From Methanobacteriota archaeon (GTDB lineage: Archaea; Halobacteriota; Methanosarcinia; Methanosarcinales; Methanosarcinaceae), in contig JAENZL010000010.1 of NCBI GenBank assembly GCA_016841265.1, positions 1-56,637 on the forward strand: a DNA stretch of 56,637 nt, written 5' to 3'. The position numbers and the translations under genes are program-made. The notes beneath the pieces were generated by a model. The model made no database searches. It saw only the letters and a list, made by a program, of their open reading frames with translations, and was not told where the DNA came from. Below are positions 35,496-45,233 of the stretch, piece by piece. The first letter of the stretch is position 1; each line of letters opens with the position of its first letter.

Positions 35496-37700
35496 ATGGA
35501 ACAATTTCCCGCAAAAAACCCGAACCCTGTAATCAGGGTGAAAACTGACGGGACAATCCTCTACGCAAATAGAGCAGCTGATCCCCTGATGAAAAGCTGG
35601 GATGTGGAAGTGGGAGAAAAACTCCCGGAAATCCCAAAAAGTCTCGTGAGAAAGGTAAGCGGCCGGGAAAGAGCAGAAGAACTTGAGCTGAAAGTTGGGG
35701 GAAGGGTATACCTGCTGACCTTCTATTATGATCCTGAAGAGAAAGCTGCAAACATCTACGGTTTTGACATCAGTTCCCGGGTGCAAAGAGAAGAAGAAAC
35801 TAAAAAACAGCATATTCGGCTGGAAAAAGCCCTCTGGAACAACCTCCGGATTATGGAAACCATGGTGGACACGATTCCTGCGCCCGTATATTACAAAAAC
35901 AAGGAAGGGAAATACCTGGGCTGCAACAGGCTCTTTGCAGACAAGATAATCGGGCTTCCGGAAGAAAAGGTCATAGGCTTCAAACTGACTGAACTGAAAA
36001 CAAAAATACCTCCTGCTACTGCCAGGGAGTACCAGCAACTGGATATGGAACTCCTGAGGGAAGGAGGCAAACACGTTTACGAAACAATAATCACCGATCT
36101 GGATGGGGAAACAAGAAATTTCCAAATCAGCAGAGCCGTTTACAGGGATGAAACGGAAGACTTTGCCATTCTGGTAGGGGTACTGCTGGATATAAGCGAA
36201 CTCAAAATGATTGAAAAAGCCCTCCGGGATAACCTGCAGTTCCAGGAAACCCTCCTTGACGCAATTCCTACTCCCGTATTTTACAAGGACATGGAAGGGA
36301 ATTACCTCGGCTGCAACGAGCTCTTTGCAAGAAGGATCCTTGCCATTCCAAAAGAGAGCATTGTGGGCCACTCCATGCGCTACTTTGAGGACAAAGTGCC
36401 CGGAGAATTTGCCGATGTATATGAAAAATACGACCACAAACTGCTCAGAGAAAGCGAAAGCCAGCACTACGAAGCAAAAGTAAGGTGCCCTAAAAATGGT
36501 GAAATTCGGGACTTCCTCATCACAAAAGCCCTCTACTTCGATACTGCAGGCAAGAGAGCCGGGATCGTCGGCATAATGCAGGACATCACCGAGCGCAAAA
36601 AAAGCGAAGAGATTTTGCAAAAAAGCGAAGAAAGGTACCTCCTGGCCGCTGAACAGACAGGGCAGCTAATATACGACTACGACATTGAGGCGGACAGGAA
36701 CGACTGGGCAGGGGCTATTGAGAAACTTACGGGATACAGCGTCGAAGAATTCCAGAAATTCAATATGGACGGTTGGGCCGGGCACATCCACCCGGAAGAC
36801 CGGGAAAGGGCGGTACAGGCGCATTATGACAGCTTCAAAACCGACACTCAATACAATGAAGAATACCGCTTCATGAGGAAAGACGGGAGCTATTTTTACG
36901 CCGAAGACAGAGGAATTACCCTGAAGGATAGAAGCGGCCGCATCTACAGAATACTGGGCGTAATCAAAGACATCACGGAGAGAAAAGCCGCAGAAGAAGC
37001 CCTTGAAAAAACCGGAAAAATCAGGAAGAGAGAAATCCACCACCGTATAAAGAACAACCTCCAGGTAATTTCCAGCCTTCTTGAACTTCAAGCAGAGAAA
37101 TTTGATGACGAAGAAGTCCTTGAAGCTTTCAGAGAAAGTCAGAACCGTGTTGCATCAATGGCTATTATTCACGAGGAACTCTACGGAAGCAAAGACAAGG
37201 ACATGTTGACCCTTGACTTTTCAGCATACCTCCGGAAACTGACCGCAGACCTCCTGAACTCCTACGCCCTGAAAAGCGACAATGTCAGGCTTGAACTTGA
37301 CGTAGAGGAAATATTCATCGGAATGGACACCGCCATTCCCCTGGGCACCATCATCAACGAACTGGTCTCAAACTCCCTGAAACATGCCTTTACCCCGGAA
37401 AAGTCGGGAGAAATCCGGATAAGCTTCCTGAGAACCGAAAACTATGAAAATGGCCGGAAGAACTCGAAAAACAGCGACAATGAAAACGGAGACAACGCTG
37501 AAAGTGAAGGGCAGTCCGGGTTCGTCCTGATAGTTTCGGATAGCGGGGAAGGATTCCCAGAAGAAATTGATTTCAGAAACACCGATTCACTCGGCCTCCA
37601 GCTTGTGAACACCCTTGTAAACCAGATAGGAGGTACGATCACGCTTAAAAAAGGAAGAGGCACGGAATTTTCGATCAGGTTCAGGGAACCTGAAAAGTGA
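35496..37700 (+). CDS. PAS-repeat sensor histidine kinase (HisKA_2 type)
   Basis: 734 aa, no membrane helix, so cytosolic. Order: N-terminal PAS (1-110), two PAS with the IPxPVxYK start (about 118 and 247), one PAS of the AAEQTGQL type (about 383), HisKA_2 with REIHHRIKNNLQ (about 512) carrying the phosphorylated His, and HATPase_c (about 608-734) with NELVSNSLKHAF, SDSGEGFP and SLGLQLV. The start ATG at 35496 (MEQF) has AAGGA six bases upstream and matches the start of the next kinase; a GTG at 35439 is less likely. It has the same plan as the next gene, but with one rather than ten of the last PAS type. The signal is unknown. Confidence 0.9.
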   Translation: MEQFPAKNPNPVIRVKTDGTILYANRAADPLMKSWDVEVGEKLPEIPKSLVRKVSGRERAEELELKVGGRVYLLTFYYDPEEKAANIYGFDISSRVQREEETKKQHIRLEKALWNNLRIMETMVDTIPAPVYYKNKEGKYLGCNRLFADKIIGLPEEKVIGFKLTELKTKIPPATAREYQQLDMELLREGGKHVYETIITDLDGETRNFQISRAVYRDETEDFAILVGVLLDISELKMIEKALRDNLQFQETLLDAIPTPVFYKDMEGNYLGCNELFARRILAIPKESIVGHSMRYFEDKVPGEFADVYEKYDHKLLRESESQHYEAKVRCPKNGEIRDFLITKALYFDTAGKRAGIVGIMQDITERKKSEEILQKSEERYLLAAEQTGQLIYDYDIEADRNDWAGAIEKLTGYSVEEFQKFNMDGWAGHIHPEDRERAVQAHYDSFKTDTQYNEEYRFMRKDGSYFYAEDRGITLKDRSGRIYRILGVIKDITERKAAEEALEKTGKIRKREIHHRIKNNLQVISSLLELQAEKFDDEEVLEAFRESQNRVASMAIIHEELYGSKDKDMLTLDFSAYLRKLTADLLNSYALKSDNVRLELDVEEIFIGMDTAIPLGTIINELVSNSLKHAFTPEKSGEIRISFLRTENYENGRKNSKNSDNENGDNAESEGQSGFVLIVSDSGEGFPEEIDFRNTDSLGLQLVNTLVNQIGGTITLKKGRGTEFSIRFREPEK

Positions 37701-38205
37701 AGAGGAAAAAATTCCGGAACAACAGCCTCCGGAGTCAGGAAACCGAACCTGGTATAAGGAAACTGAGTCCAGCAACTCTATTTTGAATAAGAGAAGAAAG
37801 AGACGGTAAAAAGAAAGAAGCGGTTTTGAAGAGAATAAAAAAGTTTTGAAGAGATGAAAGAAACTTTCTAAAAACCGAGAACATATCACAGACTTTTTAA
37901 ATGATGGAAACGTATCGGGCAAGCGGGTAAATGGCCGGATTTAAATAATTTTAAATGATGCATCAGGGAACAATTGTAAATTATTTCATATTGCCCATTC
38001 CTTAAAAGGGCAGTCGACATCCTAACTGACATTTTGAATCGACGTTTTAAATAGCAAAACTTAAGAAGCTCAAAACTTAAGAGGCTTCATAAACACTCAT
38101 TTTCGAAAACACAAAGAGACAAACGCCGAGAAGTGAGAGAAAATGGGGGATTCCAGAAACTTCGAAGCCGGCAACTGGCATTGAGAAAAGAAGAGGGGTA
38201 AAAGA
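37701..38205. other. Intergenic region between the two PAS kinases
   Basis: 505 bases without a supported ORF. The first 170 bases are purine-rich. AT-rich promoter-like sequence lies around 37935-37995. A 16-bp direct repeat CAAAACTTAAGAAGCT is found twice at 38055-38086 with one change. The SD of the giant kinase (GAGGGG) ends the region. Confidence 0.5.
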
Positions 38206-41200
38206 ATGCTGGACCAGTTTCTTTCAAATAACCCGAATCCTGTTCTTAAGGTAGATGAAGAGGGGACAATCCTCTACTCGAACAAAGCTGCAAGTCCTCT
38301 GGTAGAATACTGGGGTGCCGGAGAAGGAGAAAAGCTTCCTCAACCGATGGTTAATACGATGAAGGGAATACTTTCTCAAAAAAATCACGAACAACTTGAG
38401 ATTAATACGGAGAAAAAAACGTATTCCTTCACACTCTGCCCCCTGCCGGAGGAAAACTGCGTATATATCCAGGGCTTTGACATAAGTCCTTTCAGGCAGG
38501 CTGAAGAAGAACTGAAAAAAAAGTATGAGGAGCTTGAGGCAAGGGCGGGGAAAAGGAATCTCGAACCCTCAGGGGCAAAAGCAGAGCTTTACGGGAAAAT
38601 TTCCGGGAAAAAACAGACTGATCAGGCCCCACAGGACTGCCCTTATTTTATTGAAAACCTGATAAATACCATTCCCAACCCCGTTTTCTACAAAGACCGG
38701 AACGGCGCATACATAGGCTGCAACGAGGTCTTTGCAAGCAAGATTCTCGGACTTCCCAGAGAAAAAATCATAGGAAAAACCCTTCCAGCCCTTCAAGTAC
38801 CCATCACGGAAGAGCTCAAGGAATACTGCCATAAAGTGGCTCTCGAACTGGCCAGGACCGGGAAAAAACAGGAGCAGGACCTCAAATTTGTCTGTGCAGA
38901 CGGAAAAACAAGAGACTTCATAGTCAACCGGGCTGCATTCAGGGATGAGAAAGGGGAAACTGCCGGGATAGTAGGGGTGATGCAGGACATAACCCAGCGC
39001 AAGAGCGCGGAAGAAGCTCTCAGGAACACCGTGAGTTTTCTGGGAACCCTGCTTGACGACATTCCAAGCCCTGTTTTCCAGAGAGACAAAAAAGGGATTT
39101 ACCTGAACTGTAACGAGAAATTTGCCAACCAGATAATGGGGCTCCCGAAGAAAAAAGTCATAGGAGGATCTTTTGCCGAGTTTCGGAAAAGGTTCCCTAA
39201 AGAACTTGTGGAAATCTACCAGCTGCATGACCAGGAGCTTCTCAGGCAGAGAGGGAACCAATATTACGAGACAAGGGTGGTCTGTGCAGATGGCGTAAAA
39301 AGAGACTTCCTTTTACACAAAGCCGCATACAAAGACAGTTCCGGAAACGTTAACGGAATTGTTGGTGTTATGCTGGACATAACCCAGCGCAAGGAAGCGG
39401 AAGAAATATTCCGGAAAAGTGAGGAAAGGTACCGCATAGCTGCAGAGCAAGCAGGGCAGCTAGTATATGATTACGACATTGTAACAGGGAAAATTGACTG
39501 GGCGGGAGCGATCCCTCAAATAACCGGACACACAGTTGAGGAAATACAGAAAGTGGACCTGGAAGGGTGGATAGACCATATTCATCCCGAAGACCGGGAA
39601 AGGGCCTGGAAAGCCCATGAAGAATGCATGAGTATGGGGGGCAAATTCCTTGAAGAGTACAGGTTCAGGAGGAAAGACGGAAGCTATTTCCATGCGGAAG
39701 ACAACGGAGTCTACCTCAGGGACGAAAGCGGCCAAATGTCCAGGACCATCGGGGTAATAAAAGACATAAGCGAAAGGAAAATAGCCCGGGAAATACTGGA
39801 AAAAAGCGAGGAAAGATTCCGGGCAGTTGCAGAAAGGACCGGGCAACTTGTTTATGATTATGATGTGAGGACAAACCAGAGTTCCTGGGAAGGGGCCATT
39901 GAAGAACTGACGGGATACAGTTATGAGGAGTTCCAGAAATTCATCCCGGAGGTCTGGGCTGAACACCTCCATCCAGAAGACCGCGAAAGGGCTGTTGATG
40001 CCCATAAAAAATGCCTGGAGACAGGGGAAAACTTCCATGAAGAATACAGGCTCAGGAGAAAAGACGGGAGCTACTTCTACGCAGAGGACAACGGCTTTTA
40101 CATAAAAGGCGAAGATGGTAAGGTCTCCAGGGCTCCAGGGGTAATAAAAGACATAAGCGAAAGAAAACTCGCCCAGGAAAAAATAGAAGAAAGTGAAAAA
40201 CGCTTCCGCCTCATTGCCGAGCAGACCGGACAGGGAGTCTATAACTATGATGTTGAGAGTGAACGGTTTTCCTGGGAGGGGGCTATAGAAGAGATAAGCG
40301 GATACCGTGCCGAAGACCCCTGCATTTCTTCCAGGAACCTCTGGGAATCCCATATCCACCCTGAAGATAGTAAGCAAGCAGCGGGGTACTACGAACAGGC
40401 CTTAAAAGAGGGGAAAGAATACCACCAGGAATACAGGATACGCAGAAAGGACGGAAGCTATGCTTGTGTGGAAAACAACGGGATTTTCCTGAAGGATGAG
40501 AAAGGCCGGGTATACCGGATGCTCGGCGCAATAAAAGATATAACGGAAAGAAGACTTGCCAGGGAAGAACTTGAGAAAAGTGAAGAAAGGTACAGGCTGG
40601 CAGCTGAACAGACAGGGCAAATCGTATTTGAGCATGACCTTAAAAATGAAGTTATCGACTGGGTGGGAGCTATCCAGGAACTTACAGGCTATTCTGCGGA
40701 AGAATTCCGGAAATTCGACACTGAAAAATGGGAAGAACACGTTCACCCCGAGGACAGGAAACGGGCCGTCGAAAGGATCACGGAAGCCCTCGAGAAGGGG
40801 GAAAGGTTCGTTGAGGAGTACAGGTTCAGGAGAAAAGACGGGGACTATTTCTACGTGGAGTCCTGTGGGGTAGGGATGCTCGATGAGGAGGGAAAACCCT
40901 TCAGGGCACTCGGGGTGATGAAAGACATTACTGGAGGAAGGCTTGCCAGGGAAGAACTTGAGAAAAGTGAAGAAAGGTATAGGCTGGCAGCTGAACAGAC
41001 AGGGCAGCTTGTGTTCGATTACAATATCGGCACGGGGGAAAGCGACTGGGCAGGAGCTATTGAAAAACTTACAGGATACAGCGTGGAAGAATTCCAGAAA
41101 ATCGGAAAAGACGAATGGATTTCACACGTACATCCCGAAGAGAGAATGCGGGTGGTCGAAAGCATAAAAAAGGCCCTGAAGACCGGAGATCAGATTCAGG

Positions 41201-44200
41201 AAGAATTCAGGTTCAGAAGAAAAGACGGCAGCTATTTCTACGTGGAAGACAGCGGAACGGTTCTGAAAGACAAAAAAGGACTCCCTTACAGGGTCATTGG
41301 AGTGAAAAAAGATATCACTGAAAGGAAACTTGCCCGGGAAAAGCTTGAGAAAAGCGAAGAAAAGTATCGCATCGCAGCTGAACAGACAGGGCAAATTGTA
41401 TGCGACCTTGACATGGAAACCGGAAACATTGAATGGGCAGGAGCCATTAAGGAGCTTACAGGCTATGGTTTTGAGGAATTTCAGAAATTCACCCCCGAAG
41501 TCTGGGTAGAACACATCCATCCCGAAGAACGCGAGTCCGTGCTCAAAAACGTAGAGGGCTATTTAAAGAAAGGGGGAAGGTTCAAACAGGAATTCAGGTT
41601 CAGAAGGAAAGACGGAAGCTATTTTTACGTAGAAAACCGCGGGGTCGTTCTTGAGAATGAAAGAGGACAGATGTATAGAATCCTCGGGTTAACGAAAGAT
41701 ATCACGAAACAGAAACTTGCCAGGGAAGAGCTGGAACAAAGTGAAGAGCGGTACCGGCTTATTTCGGAGAGAACAGGGCTGCTCCTCTATCACGATAGCT
41801 ACGTGGAAGGTTCGATTAACTGGTCGGGTGCTATCACGAAACTTACCGGATACAGCATGGAAGAATTCCAGAAACTTACCGAAGAAAGGTGGCTGGAGCT
41901 AATCCATCCTGAAGACCTCGAAAAGGTAAAGGCGTCCCATAAGAAATCCCAGGAGATAGGGGGAGAGTTCCATGAAGAGTACAGGTTCAGAAGGAAAGAC
42001 GGGAGCTATTTCTTCGCGGAAGATGAGGGTGTCTACTTAACAGATGAAAAAGGATGCATCTGCAAAGCTGTCGGGGTAATAAAGGACATCACGGAAAAGA
42101 AGCTTGCCCAGAAGAAACTGGAGGAAAGCGAGGAACGCTTCAGGGTCGCTGCCGAGCAGACAGGCCAGATTGTCTTTGAACACGACCACATAAATGATAT
42201 ACTTTCCTGGGCAGGCGCTATCACCGAAATTACCGGGTACGGCATCGAGGAATTCCAGAAACTCGAGGGGAAGACGTGGGCTGAGCATATCCACCCCGAA
42301 GACAGGGAAAGGGTCCTTGCAGAACTCAGGAAATTCAAGGAAAAAGACAGCCACTTCCGTGTTGAATACAGATTTAGAAGAAAGGACGGGAGCTATTTCC
42401 AGGTGGAAGACAGCGGGGTCTACCTGAGGAACGAAGAGGGGCAGATCCGCAAGGCTGTAGGAGTTATAAAGGACATCAGCCCGATAAAACTTGCCGCGGA
42501 AAAACTTCAGGAAAGCGAAGAAAGGTTCCGCATAGCGGCAGAAAAGACTGGCCAGCTTGTATACGATTTAAACATCGATTCGGACAATGTGAAATGGGCA
42601 GGAGCAATTGAGGACATTAGCGGTTACACCCATGAGGAAATCCATAAGCTGACGTCCATGAAGCTCTGGAAAAAGCACATTCACCCTGATGACTATAAAA
42701 AAGCAGTCACACATTTTGGAAATGCCCTTAAGAACGGGAGGAGTTTCTGCCAGGAATACAGGTTCAAAAGAAAGTCAGGGGACTATATTTATGTGGAAGA
42801 CTGCGGGACTTATTTGAGAGACAAAGAGGGCAGAGTATACCGGATGATCGGGGTGATAAAAGACATCACGGAGAGAAAGCGAGGAACGGAAAAATTGCGG
42901 AAAAGCGAAGAAAAGTTCCGCCTCGTTGCCGAGCAGACCGGGCAGATGGTATACGATTATGACATTCCGGGGGATAAAATTGGCTGGTCGGGAGCTATCA
43001 AAGAGCTTACGGATTACGAAGAAGAAGACTTTAAAAAGTTAGAAAGTTTGAGGGAATTAAAATGGCTCATACATCCCGATGACCGTAAAAGAGCAGTCGA
43101 TTCATATAAAAAATGCCTGGAGACAGGAGAAAGGTACTGTGAGGAATACAGGCTCAAAAAGAAGGATGGGAGCTGTATTTATGTGGAAAACCGGGGAGTA
43201 TTCCTGAAGGATGAAAATGGACGCATATACAGGATGCTCGGGACAAATAAAGACATTACACAGCTCAAGCAATCCCTTGAAAAAGTACGGGAAAGTGAAG
43301 ATAAGTACCGTTCATTTATGCGAAACTTTAAGGGGATTGCTTTCCAGGGCGATATACACTTCAGTCCGGTTTTCATGCACGGGGCTCTGGAAGAAATCAC
43401 CGGGTACACGGAAGAAGAACTTCTTTCCGGAGCTATCCCCTGGCCCCGGTTAACAGTTCCCGAAGATCGTCACCTGATCTACGAAGATGCAGCGAAACTG
43501 AGAACTATTCCGAATACCCTCATCGAACGAGAATACAGGATAAGGCACAAGAATGGAAAATTACACTGGATCTGTGAACTCATCCAGAATATTTCCGATT
43601 CTTCCGGAAAACCCTGCTTCGTGCAGGGCTCAATCTATGACATCACTGAAAGAAGGGTAGCAGAAGAAACCCTGGCAAGGACGGAGGAGATCCGCAAGAA
43701 GGAGATTCACCACCGGATCAAGAACAACCTCCAGGTAATATCCAGCCTCCTTGAACTGCAGGCCGACCAGTTCAGCGAGGAAAAAGTGGTAGAAGCATTC
43801 AGGGAAAGCCAGAACCGCGTGGCTTCCATGGCCATTATCCACGAGGAACTGTACAGGGCAGGAGATACCGAAACCCTTGATTTTGCAGCATATTTACGGA
43901 AACTGACTTCAGACCTTCTCCGCTCATATACGATCAGGAAAGAGGACGTAAAGCTGAAGCTGGAGGTAGAGGAGATATTCCTGGGAATGGACGCGGCAAT
44001 CCCATTAGGGATCATTGTTAACGAACTTGTATCCAATGCCCTGAAACATGCTTTCCCTGCCGGAAAGAAAGGAGAAATCCACGTCAAACTTTTCCGAAAA
44101 GAAAGTTCAGGAAATAAAAGTATAAGTAACATCACAAATAATAACGATATAAGGAGTAGTAACGAATATAATCAGTTCACATTGATTGTTTCGGATAACG

Positions 44201-44355
44201 GGTTGGGTTTTCCGGAAAGCATTGACTTCACAAATACCGATTCTTTAGGTTTGCAGCTTGTAAATACCCTTGTAGAACAGCTGGAGGGTACGATCGAACT
44301 TGAAAGGAACGGAACAACGGTTTTCAGGATTAAGTTTCTGGAAAGTGGACAATGA
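38206..44355 (+). CDS. Giant multi-PAS sensor histidine kinase (14 PAS domains)
   Basis: 2049 aa, cytosolic. Three divergent PAS domains (about 1-100, 150 and 280) are followed by ten tandem PAS units of the same type, starting at residues 412, 541, 670, 799, 928, 1057, 1186, 1315, 1444 and 1574. The steps are exactly 129 residues (387 bases) eight times and 130 once. Units share AEQTGQ, a W-x-GAI step, HPEDRERA, YRFRRKDGSYF and GVIKDITERK. A different PAS (FMRNFKGIAFQ, about 1704) precedes HisKA_2 (EIHHRIKNN, about 1833) and HATPase_c (about 1925-2049; NELVSNALKHAF, SDNGLGFP). Clear SD GAGGGG. A receiver gene follows 34 bases later and is its likely partner. Confidence 0.92.
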   Translation: MLDQFLSNNPNPVLKVDEEGTILYSNKAASPLVEYWGAGEGEKLPQPMVNTMKGILSQKNHEQLEINTEKKTYSFTLCPLPEENCVYIQGFDISPFRQAEEELKKKYEELEARAGKRNLEPSGAKAELYGKISGKKQTDQAPQDCPYFIENLINTIPNPVFYKDRNGAYIGCNEVFASKILGLPREKIIGKTLPALQVPITEELKEYCHKVALELARTGKKQEQDLKFVCADGKTRDFIVNRAAFRDEKGETAGIVGVMQDITQRKSAEEALRNTVSFLGTLLDDIPSPVFQRDKKGIYLNCNEKFANQIMGLPKKKVIGGSFAEFRKRFPKELVEIYQLHDQELLRQRGNQYYETRVVCADGVKRDFLLHKAAYKDSSGNVNGIVGVMLDITQRKEAEEIFRKSEERYRIAAEQAGQLVYDYDIVTGKIDWAGAIPQITGHTVEEIQKVDLEGWIDHIHPEDRERAWKAHEECMSMGGKFLEEYRFRRKDGSYFHAEDNGVYLRDESGQMSRTIGVIKDISERKIAREILEKSEERFRAVAERTGQLVYDYDVRTNQSSWEGAIEELTGYSYEEFQKFIPEVWAEHLHPEDRERAVDAHKKCLETGENFHEEYRLRRKDGSYFYAEDNGFYIKGEDGKVSRAPGVIKDISERKLAQEKIEESEKRFRLIAEQTGQGVYNYDVESERFSWEGAIEEISGYRAEDPCISSRNLWESHIHPEDSKQAAGYYEQALKEGKEYHQEYRIRRKDGSYACVENNGIFLKDEKGRVYRMLGAIKDITERRLAREELEKSEERYRLAAEQTGQIVFEHDLKNEVIDWVGAIQELTGYSAEEFRKFDTEKWEEHVHPEDRKRAVERITEALEKGERFVEEYRFRRKDGDYFYVESCGVGMLDEEGKPFRALGVMKDITGGRLAREELEKSEERYRLAAEQTGQLVFDYNIGTGESDWAGAIEKLTGYSVEEFQKIGKDEWISHVHPEERMRVVESIKKALKTGDQIQEEFRFRRKDGSYFYVEDSGTVLKDKKGLPYRVIGVKKDITERKLAREKLEKSEEKYRIAAEQTGQIVCDLDMETGNIEWAGAIKELTGYGFEEFQKFTPEVWVEHIHPEERESVLKNVEGYLKKGGRFKQEFRFRRKDGSYFYVENRGVVLENERGQMYRILGLTKDITKQKLAREELEQSEERYRLISERTGLLLYHDSYVEGSINWSGAITKLTGYSMEEFQKLTEERWLELIHPEDLEKVKASHKKSQEIGGEFHEEYRFRRKDGSYFFAEDEGVYLTDEKGCICKAVGVIKDITEKKLAQKKLEESEERFRVAAEQTGQIVFEHDHINDILSWAGAITEITGYGIEEFQKLEGKTWAEHIHPEDRERVLAELRKFKEKDSHFRVEYRFRRKDGSYFQVEDSGVYLRNEEGQIRKAVGVIKDISPIKLAAEKLQESEERFRIAAEKTGQLVYDLNIDSDNVKWAGAIEDISGYTHEEIHKLTSMKLWKKHIHPDDYKKAVTHFGNALKNGRSFCQEYRFKRKSGDYIYVEDCGTYLRDKEGRVYRMIGVIKDITERKRGTEKLRKSEEKFRLVAEQTGQMVYDYDIPGDKIGWSGAIKELTDYEEEDFKKLESLRELKWLIHPDDRKRAVDSYKKCLETGERYCEEYRLKKKDGSCIYVENRGVFLKDENGRIYRMLGTNKDITQLKQSLEKVRESEDKYRSFMRNFKGIAFQGDIHFSPVFMHGALEEITGYTEEELLSGAIPWPRLTVPEDRHLIYEDAAKLRTIPNTLIEREYRIRHKNGKLHWICELIQNISDSSGKPCFVQGSIYDITERRVAEETLARTEEIRKKEIHHRIKNNLQVISSLLELQADQFSEEKVVEAFRESQNRVASMAIIHEELYRAGDTETLDFAAYLRKLTSDLLRSYTIRKEDVKLKLEVEEIFLGMDAAIPLGIIVNELVSNALKHAFPAGKKGEIHVKLFRKESSGNKSISNITNNNDIRSSNEYNQFTLIVSDNGLGFPESIDFTNTDSLGLQLVNTLVEQLEGTIELERNGTTVFRIKFLESGQ
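39439..43314 (+). repeat. Ten in-register PAS-encoding units
   Basis: Units begin at 39439, 39826, 40213, 40600, 40987, 41374, 41761, 42148, 42535 and 42925; all are 387 bases except the last two, at 390. The junction sequences before 40600 and 40987 are almost identical over about 60 bases, showing recent duplication or exchange between units. Elsewhere the copies have diverged. Confidence 0.9.
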
Positions 44356-44389
44356 CCCGGAAACATAGTATGAATAAAGGGGAAATAAG

Positions 44390-44791
44390 ATGAAAAAGGC
44401 AAAAATTCTGGTTGTCGAAGACCAGAACATCGTGGCTCTGAATATCAGAAACAAGCTTAAGAATTTAGGCTATACGGTTCCGGCTACCGCGGCAACCGGA
44501 GAAGAAGCCATAAGGAAAGCTGAACTGACGAATGCTGATCTTGTTTTGATGGACATCATGCTAAAAGGGGATATGGACGGGATTTCAGCGGCTCAGGAGA
44601 TCAAGTCCCATCTGGGGATTCCGATCCTGTACCTGACTGCTTACACGGACGAAGAAACCCTTAGCAGGGCAAAAATGACCGAACCCGAAGGGTATATCTC
44701 GAAGCCCTTTAAAGAAGAAGACCTGCACAGCAACATTGAAATGGCGTTGCACAAACACAAGCTGGAAAGGGTAGAAAAAGAGGCGGAATAA
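44390..44791 (+). CDS. Single-domain response regulator (receiver only)
   Basis: 133 aa CheY-like receiver with no output domain. Acidic pocket E10-D11, phosphorylated Asp D55 in LVLMDIML, T83 and K105 (SKPF) are all present, so it should accept phosphate. A short charged tail follows the domain. SD GGGGA precedes the ATG. It lies directly after the giant kinase. The receiver at 47793 is nearly the same protein. Confidence 0.93.
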   Translation: MKKAKILVVEDQNIVALNIRNKLKNLGYTVPATAATGEEAIRKAELTNADLVLMDIMLKGDMDGISAAQEIKSHLGIPILYLTAYTDEETLSRAKMTEPEGYISKPFKEEDLHSNIEMALHKHKLERVEKEAE

Positions 44792-44830
44792 AATTCCCTG
44801 CACTACTTTTCTAAGTTGATTTGAATTTGA

Positions 44831-45151
44831 CCAAAAGGGAAGATTCACATAAACCTCTGCGGAACGGAAAATATTACCGCGAACCCGGAGGATTGCGGGA
44901 CAGGTTCCGAATGCAGGAAAGAGCAGGGCTCGCAGGCGAAAAAGGATTTGCCGTTAGAAAAGGGTTTACAGTTTACACTAATTGTGGCCGATGACGGGCC
45001 GGGCATCCCGGAAGAAATCGATTTTAGAAATACTAGTTCCCTGGGGCTCCAGCTAGTAAATATCCTTGTTGAACAGATAGATGCCTCCATCGAGCTTAGA
45101 AGAGATGAAGGGACGGGTTTCTCGATCAGGTTCACGGACAAGGGGACGTGA
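44831..45151 (+). pseudogene. Decayed C-terminus of a HisKA_2 kinase (HATPase fragment 1)
   Basis: Open frame of about 106 codons reading PKGKIHINL, a Cys- and Gly-rich linker, then the ATPase G-boxes VADDGPGIPEEIDFRN and SLGLQLVNILVEQ. It matches the last third of the HATPase domain of the neighbouring kinases, but the His box and N box are missing and there is no credible start, so it cannot be an active kinase. A TTG at 44948 could start 67 residues. It lies between the first receiver gene and the third kinase. Confidence 0.75.
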
Positions 45152-45233
45152 AAAATGAAGGTGAAAACCCCTTATTGGATAAATCCCTGTGCTATTTGCT
45201 TGTAAGGCTAATCTGACCACATAAAGAGGACGT

